Shown: piece by piece, positions 57,538-64,000 of the stretch
Position numbering within the stretch: the first letter of the stretch is position 1
Layout: each line of letters begins with the position of its first letter
Assembly: GCF_012328925.1 (NCBI RefSeq)
Contig: NZ_JAAXLS010000013.1
Span: 1 to 64,000, forward strand
Length of the DNA: 64,000 nt
Direction of reading: 5' to 3'
Origin: Amycolatopsis acididurans
Lineage (GTDB): Bacteria > Actinomycetota > Actinomycetes > Mycobacteriales > Pseudonocardiaceae
Program-made: the position numbers and the translations under genes
Notes under the pieces: generated by a model
Told to the model about the DNA's origin: nothing
Seen by the model: only the letters and a program-made list of their open reading frames with translations
The model's database searches: none

Positions 57538-58302
57538 ATGCGAACTGTCCTGCGTAGATTGACCGGCCTGGCCGTCTTCCTCGCGCTCTGGGAGGTCCTC
57601 GCCCGGTCCGGTCTGCTCAAGGCGGGCGTACTGCCGCCGGTCTCGGAAGTGCTCGGCCAGTTCTTCCTGCTGCTCGGCAACCCCGATTTCCTCGCCGGCG
57701 CCGCCTCGACGCTGCTGTCCTGGGTGCTCACGATCCTGTTCGCGACCGTGATCGCGATCCCGCTCGGCATCCTGCTCGGCAGCATCCGGCCGCTCCGGCT
57801 GGCGACCGGGCCGCTGATCGAGTTCCTCCGGCCGCTGCCCACGGTGGCCCTGATCCCGCTCGCCACGCTCGTGCTGGGCAGCGGGGCGCAGACCAAGATC
57901 GCGCTGGCCACGTTCGCCGCGTCCTGGCCGATCCTGTTCAACACGATGTACGCGCTCGGCGAGATCGACCGGCAGTTGCTCGACACGGCGCGGTCGTTCC
58001 GGACGCCGCTGCCGAGGCTGGTCTACGGGGTGATCCTGCCGAGCATCGCGCCGTTCGTGCTGACCGGGATCCGGCTGTCCGCGGCGGTGGGCCTGATCGT
58101 GCTCGTGAGCACGGAGTTCCTGACCGGCACCAGCGTCGGCGTCGGGCAGTTCGTCTTCCACTGGGGTAGTTCTTCACTGCGCATGGACATCGTGCTGGCG
58201 GGAACCGTCTTCACCGGTCTGGTCGGCTATCTGGTCAACATCGCCTTGCTTGGCGCGCAACGGCGATGGCTGGGCTGGTCGGCGGCGGGGGGTGCGGTGT
58301 GA
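57538..58302 (+). CDS. ABC transporter permease, NitT/TauT family (1)
   Basis: This 254-residue protein has about six membrane helices and the EAA-type cytoplasmic loop before helix 5 (EIDRQLLDTARSFRTPLPRL, then VYGVILPSIAPFVLTGIRLS). The start FLALWEVLARSGLLKAGVLPP is typical of SsuC/TauC permeases. It starts four bases after the binding-protein gene, and its stop overlaps the next permease start (GTGA). The two permeases probably form a heterodimer with the ATPase at 60706-61554. Confidence 0.93.
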   Translation: MRTVLRRLTGLAVFLALWEVLARSGLLKAGVLPPVSEVLGQFFLLLGNPDFLAGAASTLLSWVLTILFATVIAIPLGILLGSIRPLRLATGPLIEFLRPLPTVALIPLATLVLGSGAQTKIALATFAASWPILFNTMYALGEIDRQLLDTARSFRTPLPRLVYGVILPSIAPFVLTGIRLSAAVGLIVLVSTEFLTGTSVGVGQFVFHWGSSSLRMDIVLAGTVFTGLVGYLVNIALLGAQRRWLGWSAAGGAV

Positions 58303-59102
58303 GCGGGCGGTGGCGCGCCTTCGGCCGGCGCTGGCTGGTGTTCATCGTGTTCCTGTTGCTGTGGCAGTGGATCACGGTCAGCGTGGCGAACCCGTACTTC
58401 CCGCCACCGACCCAGATCCTCGACGCCGCACGGGAAGCGTGGCTGTCCGGGCCCGGCAGCCATCTTTTCGTCACCGACGCGGTGACCGGCGACATGCTGC
58501 CCAGCCTCGGCAGGCTGCTGCTCGGCTGGTTCATCGCCGTCGTCGTGGGTGTCTCATGTGGACTCGCGCTCGGCCGGCTGCCCAAGCTCACCGACTACGT
58601 GTCGACCATGCTCTTCTTCGCGAGGTCGGTGCCGGCGGTGTTGCTGGTGCCGGTGTTCCTCGTGGCGTTCGGGATCGGGCCGAGGATGGAGATCGTCACG
58701 ATCCTGTGGGGCACCATCTGGCCGATCCTGCTGAACACGATCGACGGCGCGCGCGGGGTGGACGCCGTGAAGACCGAAACCGCCCGCGCGTTCCACATCT
58801 CCCGGCGGGACTGGGTTTTCGGTGTGGTGTTGCCGACCGCCCTGCCGAAGGTGTTCGCGGGCCTGCGCCTCGCCCTGTCGATCGCGATCATCCTGATGGT
58901 GGTCTCGGAGCTGACCGGCGGCGCGGACAGCGGCATCGGCTTCCGGCTCATCAACGCCCAGGGCGGCTTCCAGCTGGCCGAGATGTGGGCGTGGATCGTG
59001 CTGGTGAGCGTGCTCGGCTACCTGGCCAACTTCCTGCTCACGGTCGTGGAACGCCGGATGCTGGCCTGGCATCCCGGCTTCCACGCGGAGCGGCTGGACT
59101 GA
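58299..59102 (+). CDS. ABC transporter permease, NitT/TauT family (2)
   Basis: This 267-residue protein has about six membrane helices with LVFIVFLLLWQWITVSVANP, LLGWFIAVVVGVSCGLALGR, and the EAA loop VDAVKTETARAFHISRRDWV. The GTG at 58299 overlaps the previous stop; the longer in-frame reading is not supported. It is the last gene of the plus-strand transporter operon and ends at a perfect hairpin shared with the convergent decarboxylase-ATPase operon. Confidence 0.93.
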   Translation: MSGRWRAFGRRWLVFIVFLLLWQWITVSVANPYFPPPTQILDAAREAWLSGPGSHLFVTDAVTGDMLPSLGRLLLGWFIAVVVGVSCGLALGRLPKLTDYVSTMLFFARSVPAVLLVPVFLVAFGIGPRMEIVTILWGTIWPILLNTIDGARGVDAVKTETARAFHISRRDWVFGVVLPTALPKVFAGLRLALSIAIILMVVSELTGGADSGIGFRLINAQGGFQLAEMWAWIVLVSVLGYLANFLLTVVERRMLAWHPGFHAERLD

Positions 59103-59103
59103 C

Positions 59104-59138
59104 GCGGAGGGGCTTCCCCGCGCGGGAAGCCCCTCCGC
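59104..59138. terminator. Perfect 15-bp hairpin between convergent operons
   Basis: The arms 59104-59118 and 59124-59138 are fully complementary with a five-base loop CGCGC. It starts two bases after the permease stop and ends two bases before the stop of the decarboxylase gene, so it serves both. No T-run follows. Confidence 0.92.
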
Positions 59139-59140
59139 AC

Positions 59141-60709
59141 CTAGGCCGCCGGGCTGATCGTCACGTGCAGCAGCGTGGGCACGGTGGCCGCCAGCGCGGA
59201 CCGCAGTGCCGTGCGCAGTTCGTCCGCGGTTTCGACGCGGTGCGCGTCGCAGCCCATTCCCGTTGCCAGTGAACAGAAATCGAGGCCGCCCAGTTCGTAT
59301 CCCGGCACCTTGCCGGAGTTGTTGCGCCGCGCGTGCTTGCGGACCGCGCCGTACTCGCCGTTGTCGAGGATGACGAACGTGACGGCCGTCTGTTCGCGTG
59401 CGGCGGTCCACAGCGCCTGGATGCCGTACATGCTGCCGCCGTCCCCGAGCACCGCGATGACGGGCCGCGCCGGTTCGGCCAGCGCGGCACCCACGGCGGC
59501 CGGCAGTCCGTAGCCGAGCACGCCGCTGGCCATGGTGAGGAAGCCGCCCGGCGCGGTGATGGGCAGGCGTTCCTGGATGTCCGGCCGGTTCGTCGGGGCC
59601 TCTTCGACCACGAGCGCGCCTTCGGGCAGCAGGTCCGAGATCGTCTGGTACACGAAAGCGCCCGACAGCTGCTCACCCGCTGCCGGGTCGGCCAGCCGCG
59701 GCGGAAGCTGCCGCGGCGCCGGAGCGGGCCGTTCCGTGCCGGACACCAGCTCGGTGAGGCCGCCGATGCCCAGGCGCTGCGTGGTGAGCACGCCGGTGGC
59801 CCTGGCGCGGGCCAGCAGCTGCGAATCGTCGCTGAGCACGTACAGCGGCGGCAGCTCGGGTCCGCCTCCGGCGACCACGTGGTAGGTGAACACCGGCGCC
59901 CCGAGCACGACGACACAGTCGTAGGGCTCGAGCAGGCCCGCCACGCCCGCCCTGGCCGGCGGGAGAAAACCGGCGAACTGCGGGTGGTCCTCGGGGAAGG
60001 AGCAGCGCGCCGAGAACGGCGCCGCCCACACCGCGGCCCGCGTCTTCTCCGCCAGCGCGACGGCCTCGGGCACGGCGCCGTCCGCGTCCACCGCGGCGCC
60101 GACGACGAGTGCGGGGCGCTCGCTGGCGTCCAGCGCGGCGGCGACCGTGGCGAGCGCGTCGGCGTCCGGGGCGAAGCTCGCGATCCGGGGCAGTGCGGCC
60201 ACCGGTTCGGCGGGCTCGTTCCAGTCGTCGAAGGGCACCGACAGATAGACCGGTCCCATCGGCGCCTGCGTGGCCAGCCGGTACGCCTGGGCGAACGCGG
60301 CGGGCACGTCCTGAGCGCGGGCGGGCTGGTAGCTCCACTTCACGTAGGGCTTGGGGAACTCGGCCGGTTCGATCGCGCCGAGATAGGGATCGCCAGGCAG
60401 CAGCGAGCGGGACTGCTGTCCGGCGAGCACGATCAGCGGCGCACGGTTGTGGAAGGCGGTGACGAGGCTGCCCAGCCCGTGTCCGAGCCCGCCTGCGGAA
60501 TGCAGGTTGACGATCGCCGCGTTACCGGACTGCTGGGCGAAGGCGTCGGCCATCGCGACCACACTGGACTCCTGCAGCCCCAGCACGTAGCGGAAGTCGT
60601 CGGGGAAGTCGGCGAGGAAGGTCAGCTCGGTGCTGCCCGGATTGCCGAAGATCGTGGTGAGCTTCCAGTCGCGCATGAGGTCGCGCACGACATCCCGGAC
60701 CGTCTTCAT
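59141..60709 (-). CDS. Thiamine-diphosphate enzyme, benzoylformate decarboxylase-like
   Basis: This 522-residue protein has the three-domain ThDP decarboxylase fold. Active-site residues known from Pseudomonas putida benzoylformate decarboxylase are at the same positions: Ser26 (GNPGSTE), Glu47 (LQESSVV) and His70 (VNLHSAGG), with His277 (TYHVVAGG) in place of His281. The ThDP/Mg motif begins GDGGSMYG (422) and ends at N450. It should decarboxylate benzoylformate or a related 2-keto acid. Its start overlaps the stop of the ABC ATPase gene (ATGA), linking it to the transporter. No mandelate dehydrogenase or benzaldehyde dehydrogenase gene is present. A related keto-acid substrate is equally possible. 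Confidence 0.9.
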   Translation of the reverse strand: MKTVRDVVRDLMRDWKLTTIFGNPGSTELTFLADFPDDFRYVLGLQESSVVAMADAFAQQSGNAAIVNLHSAGGLGHGLGSLVTAFHNRAPLIVLAGQQSRSLLPGDPYLGAIEPAEFPKPYVKWSYQPARAQDVPAAFAQAYRLATQAPMGPVYLSVPFDDWNEPAEPVAALPRIASFAPDADALATVAAALDASERPALVVGAAVDADGAVPEAVALAEKTRAAVWAAPFSARCSFPEDHPQFAGFLPPARAGVAGLLEPYDCVVVLGAPVFTYHVVAGGGPELPPLYVLSDDSQLLARARATGVLTTQRLGIGGLTELVSGTERPAPAPRQLPPRLADPAAGEQLSGAFVYQTISDLLPEGALVVEEAPTNRPDIQERLPITAPGGFLTMASGVLGYGLPAAVGAALAEPARPVIAVLGDGGSMYGIQALWTAAREQTAVTFVILDNGEYGAVRKHARRNNSGKVPGYELGGLDFCSLATGMGCDAHRVETADELRTALRSALAATVPTLLHVTISPAA

Positions 60710-61554
60710 CGGTTCGCCCTTCCTGTGCTCACCTGTTCGGTTGTGGCCACCTGCTCCGCGAGTGCCTGCTCGGCCGCCGCGTTCCGGTCGCGCAGCAGCC
60801 TGGCGACCTCGGCGCGCAGCGTCACGAACTCCGCCGACTCCCTCGTGGTGATCTGGTCGCGCTCGGCGGGAAGGCCCACCGGAAGGTCCGCGACGATCGT
60901 GGCGGGCGAGGACGACAGTACGAGCACGCGGTCACCCAGGTAGACGCTTTCGTCGATGTCGTGCGTGACGAGCAGGACCGTGCTGTTCCGCTCGCGCTGC
61001 ACCCGGCGCAGCAGATCTTCCAATTCGAATCGCGTTTGTGCGTCAACCGACGCAAACGGCTCGTCCATGAGCAGCAATGCCGGCCTGCTCGCCAATGCCC
61101 GCGCGATCGACACTCGTTGTTGCATGCCACCGGAAAGTTGCGACGGGTATTTGCGATCCGCATCGGCGAGACCGACCCAGGCCAGCGCCTCACGTGCCCG
61201 CGCGCGACGTTCGTCGCGGCTCATCTTCAACGACCGCAGGGGAAATTCGACATTGCCGAGGACGGTCAGCCAGGGAAACAAGGAGCGGCTGTAGTCCTGG
61301 AACACGACGGCGAGGTCGTCCGGCACTCCGTCGACGAGGTCGCCGTGCAGTCGCACGGTTCCGCCGGTGGGCTTGATCAGGCCGCCGATGCAGCGCAGCA
61401 GCGTGGATTTACCGCAGCCCGAGGGGCCGACGATGCAGGCCAGTTGCCCGGCCTCGACCGTGAACGACAGCTCACGGACGGCGACGTGAGCACCGTCCCC
61501 ACCGCCGTAGCGGTGATTGAGCCCGCTCACCTGGAGCATGGTGGGCACACGCAT
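60706..61554 (-). CDS. ABC transporter ATP-binding protein, NitT/TauT family
   Basis: This 282-residue ATPase has Walker A GPSGCGKST (43-51), Q-loop VVFQDYSRSLFPWL, signature LSGGMQQR (140-147), Walker B LLLMDEPFASVD and the His switch VTHDID. It matches SsuB/TauB-type subunits. A 35-residue polar C-terminal extension follows the core. The start is ATG 61554, with ATG 61539 (MLQVSGL) as an alternative. It is translated just before the decarboxylase gene and lies on the opposite strand to the binding protein and permeases; together they make one complete transporter. Confidence 0.92.
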   Translation of the reverse strand: MRVPTMLQVSGLNHRYGGGDGAHVAVRELSFTVEAGQLACIVGPSGCGKSTLLRCIGGLIKPTGGTVRLHGDLVDGVPDDLAVVFQDYSRSLFPWLTVLGNVEFPLRSLKMSRDERRARAREALAWVGLADADRKYPSQLSGGMQQRVSIARALASRPALLLMDEPFASVDAQTRFELEDLLRRVQRERNSTVLLVTHDIDESVYLGDRVLVLSSSPATIVADLPVGLPAERDQITTRESAEFVTLRAEVARLLRDRNAAAEQALAEQVATTEQVSTGRANR

Positions 61555-61821
61555 CTCCTCATTCTTGCGATTCTCAGACCGGCCCCAGTGCCGGTGATCT
61601 AAATCACTCGATCTAGCTCATTAAGCCTACGGGTGACTACGCAGCGTGCTTAGACCGAGTTCAACGAAGGACAGTTTCCTGTAATGACAGCGTGACAACA
61701 GAGATCGGCTTTCCGGACGTTGCCCAAGAAGGGTTACATCTTCACCTACTCTTCGCTACCCTCTGCACCTGCAAAAGCAGCTTTGGGATTATTCGCTGGC
61801 GGGATTGACGGTGGTACAGCG
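61555..61821. promoter_or_regulatory. Divergent promoter region of the ATPase and second sensor-kinase genes
   Basis: These 267 bases are notably AT-rich for this window (around 61600-61760) and contain no gene. They must hold the promoters for the minus-strand ATPase-decarboxylase operon and the plus-strand NIT-domain kinase. A short imperfect palindrome TGATCTAAATCA lies at 61596-61607. No firm promoter hexamers are called. Confidence 0.5.
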
Positions 61822-64000
61822 GTGCCGAGAGACGACACCCCAGGAGTGACGGCTGCTCCTGCGGAGCGGACGTCGGAACGACGTGGCGGCTCCCGGCTGG
61901 GCTTACGCAACTGGAAGTTGCGATCGAAGCTCGCGCTGGTGCTCGCGATCCCGACGGTGACAGCCCTCGTGCTCGGCGGCCTTCGCGTGGTCGACGAGTT
62001 ACGCCAGGCCGCGCAATTGGACCAGACCACGGCACAGGTCGACTTCGCCGGCAAGGTCGCCGAGGTCGTGCACCGCCTGCAGGGCGAGCGGATGCTCGCG
62101 GTGGCCAAGATCACCGTGCCCGGGGACGTCGATCTGCAGACCGCGCTCAACGGTCAGATCATCCAGGTCGACGCCGCTGTCGCGGATCTGCGCAACGCCG
62201 CCGCCGAACTGAACGTCGACGACCCGGCCAGCCAGGTGGCCTACCAGCGTGGTCTGTCGCGTTTGGACGCATTGCGGCCACTGCGGGCGTCGGTGAACAC
62301 CCCGCCGTACTCCGAGCAGGCCGCGTTCACCACCTATTCTTCGGTGCTCGACTCACTGGTCCAGCTCGGTCGCGAGGTGACCTCTTCGGTCTCCGACCGC
62401 GAACTGCTGCGCCAGGGCACGATCGTGCAGGCGGTCAGCGAGGCCAAGGAGTTCGCCGCGCGCCTTGACGCGGCGCTGGAAATCGCGGCCCTGCGCAACG
62501 GTTTCTCCGACTTCCTGCTGGACGAGGCCCGCGCCGCGCAGTTCAGCAACTCCGCGGCGCTCGACGTGTTCCGCGCCAACGCGACACCGGAACAGACGCA
62601 GCTGTACTCGGACACGGTCGCCGGTCCCGACGTCGACGGCCGCGAGCAGATCGCGGCCAACGCGTTCGCGCGGGTCAACTCCAGCTCGCTGGACATCAAC
62701 CGCAACGCGCTGGCCACGAACAGCACGTCGAACCTGAACAAGATGCGCACGGTGCAGAGTGATCTGCTCGCCCAGTTGCGCGCACAGGCGAACAGCCTGG
62801 CGAGCAGCGCGAAGACCGCCGCGTGGCGGGACGTCGGCATCGTGCTCGCCGCCCTGGTCGCCGCGCTGCTGCTGACCCTGCTGGTCGCGCGGATCATGCT
62901 GCGGCCGCTGCGCGTGCTGCGGACCAACGCGCTGGACATCGCCTACACCCGGCTGCCCGAGACGGTCACCAGGATCCTCGACGACCCGGATCCCGTGGCG
63001 GCGTCGAGCAAGGCCGTCGCGCCGGTGCCGATCCACACCAAGGAAGAGGTCGGCGAACTCGCCCGCTCGTTCGACGCGGTGCACGAACAGGCCGTCAAGA
63101 TGGCGGCGGAGCAGGCGTTGCTGCGCGAGAACGTCAACGGCATCTTCGTCAACCTCTCCCGGCGTTCGCAGCGGCTGGTGGAACGCCAGCTCGGCGTGAT
63201 CGACCGGCTGGAGGCCGACGAACAGGATCCCGACCACCTCGCGAGCCTGTTCGAACTGGACCACCTCGCGACGAGGTTGCGGCGCAACGGCGAAAGCCTG
63301 CTGGTGCTCTCGGGCGCCGGTCTGGCCAAGTCCGTACCCAAGCCCGTCCCGGCCGCGGACGTCATCGGCGCCGCCGTGTCGGAGATCGAGCAGTACGCGC
63401 GCGTCGAGGTCGGCGTCATCCCCGACGTCGCGGTGCGCGGGCTGACCGTGCACGACCTCGTGCACCTGCTCGCCGAACTGCTGGACAACGCGACCTACTT
63501 CTCCGAACCGGAGACGAAGGTGAGCGTGCGCGCGGTCGTCACCCGCCGCAAATCGCTGGCCATCCAGATCACCGACCGCGGTGTGGGCATGTCCGAGGAG
63601 CAGATCGCCGAGGCGAACAAGCGGCTCGCCGATCCGCCCGACCTGGACGTGTCGGTGACCCGGCGGATGGGCCTCTACGTGGTCGCCCGGCTGGCCAAGC
63701 GACACGGCATCGAGGTCCGCGTGCGCGAGAACGAGGACATCGAAGGTGGCGTGATCGCCCGCGTCGTCGTCCCCGCCGAACTGCTCGGCCCGGTGCCCGC
63801 GCCCGTGCCGCCGCCCACCCTGGCCGAGACCTCGATGCCGCAGATCCCGCACGTGCCCGTGCAGCGGCCGAGGCCCGCGTCGGTGGCGGCGGAGCAGACC
63901 ACGACCACGCCGCCACAGCCGGACGGCCCGGCGTCCGGTCCCGGCGGGCTCAAACCGCTCGACCAGCCGATCAGCCTCGATGACCTCGTCGCAGGCTCGT
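61822..64000 (+). CDS. Nitrate/nitrite-sensing-domain histidine kinase-like protein (CvnA-like, paralogue 2), partial
   Basis: The frame is open for 726 codons from GTG 61822 to the window edge, so the C-terminus is missing. Layout equals the first paralogue: basic N-terminus with LRNWKLRSKLALVLAIPTVT (helix at about 34-55), NIT domain (VAEVVHRLQGERMLAVAKIT), second helix near 336-358, linker VHEQAVKMAAEQALLRENVN, LFELDHLATRLRRNGESLLV, N-box ELLDNATYFSEPE near 551 and G-box DRGVGMSEEQ near 583, then a Pro-rich tail. The GTG is chosen for position before the basic region; a TTG at 61783 is also in frame. The next genes, outside the window, would show whether a cvnBCD conservon follows. Confidence 0.88.
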   Translation, partial: MPRDDTPGVTAAPAERTSERRGGSRLGLRNWKLRSKLALVLAIPTVTALVLGGLRVVDELRQAAQLDQTTAQVDFAGKVAEVVHRLQGERMLAVAKITVPGDVDLQTALNGQIIQVDAAVADLRNAAAELNVDDPASQVAYQRGLSRLDALRPLRASVNTPPYSEQAAFTTYSSVLDSLVQLGREVTSSVSDRELLRQGTIVQAVSEAKEFAARLDAALEIAALRNGFSDFLLDEARAAQFSNSAALDVFRANATPEQTQLYSDTVAGPDVDGREQIAANAFARVNSSSLDINRNALATNSTSNLNKMRTVQSDLLAQLRAQANSLASSAKTAAWRDVGIVLAALVAALLLTLLVARIMLRPLRVLRTNALDIAYTRLPETVTRILDDPDPVAASSKAVAPVPIHTKEEVGELARSFDAVHEQAVKMAAEQALLRENVNGIFVNLSRRSQRLVERQLGVIDRLEADEQDPDHLASLFELDHLATRLRRNGESLLVLSGAGLAKSVPKPVPAADVIGAAVSEIEQYARVEVGVIPDVAVRGLTVHDLVHLLAELLDNATYFSEPETKVSVRAVVTRRKSLAIQITDRGVGMSEEQIAEANKRLADPPDLDVSVTRRMGLYVVARLAKRHGIEVRVRENEDIEGGVIARVVVPAELLGPVPAPVPPPTLAETSMPQIPHVPVQRPRPASVAAEQTTTTPPQPDGPASGPGGLKPLDQPISLDDLVAGS

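Overview
The window is high-GC actinobacterial DNA with many GTG and TTG starts, ATGA/GTGA gene couplings and Pseudonocardiaceae-like content: ectABCD, a DasR-type regulator, conservon-type sensor kinases, and a block ordered like the Mycobacterium tuberculosis thiE-to-groEL2 region. Amycolatopsis or a close relative is the most likely source. This is inferred from gene content; no 16S or database search was possible.

Layout. 0.1-2.7 kb: a small VOC protein and a MarR regulator divergent from a VOC ring-cleaving dioxygenase/hydrolase pair that resembles the MhqR-MhqO-MhqD quinone-resistance set. 2.7-4.7 kb: a methyltransferase, a LapA-like membrane protein and an Abi-alpha-like protein. 4.9-8.1 kb: the complete ectoine/5-hydroxyectoine operon ectABCD, then three stem-loops and a large SARP/STAND regulator. 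11.1-12.8 kb: imperfect direct repeats that include a decayed copy of the next gene's 3' end, then a two-gene unit (degenerate nucleotidyltransferase-like protein plus unknown partner). 12.9-18.9 kb: SGNH hydrolase, DUF3159 membrane protein, and an amino-sugar locus (BadF-type GlcNAc kinase, SIS-domain protein, a dre-like operator, DasR-like GntR and a translationally coupled MFS exporter). 19.9-28.7 kb: thiamine biosynthesis, thiE divergent from riboswitch-thiO-thiS-thiG, then, after a MarR, a dehydrogenase and a LysR gene, riboswitch-thiC with two tandem thiD copies. 28.9-42.1 kb: trypsin-like protease, def, DUF3263, a VirR/LytR_C protein, a Cdc48-like AAA ATPase, pssA, psd, moeA, AIM24, cold-shock protein, a Ser/Thr kinase, and groEL behind two CIRCE operators. 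42.2-51.1 kb: an orphan molybdenum hydroxylase large subunit, menC, a DJ-1/PfpI protein, a long inverted repeat, DUF72, DUF4253, an arginase-fold protein and an XPB-type helicase.

51.1-64 kb: an accessory-looking region. It has two paralogous solute-binding proteins of the nitrate/sulfonate (NitT/TauT) type, two paralogous nitrate-sensing-domain histidine kinases (the second runs off the right edge), two permeases, an ATPase coupled to a benzoylformate-decarboxylase-like ThDP enzyme, and a secreted lipase. The transporter is split over two convergent operons separated by a perfect 15-bp hairpin. The repeated pairing of binding protein and sensor kinase is the most unusual architecture here.

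No tRNA, rRNA, CRISPR array, insertion sequence or prophage was seen.
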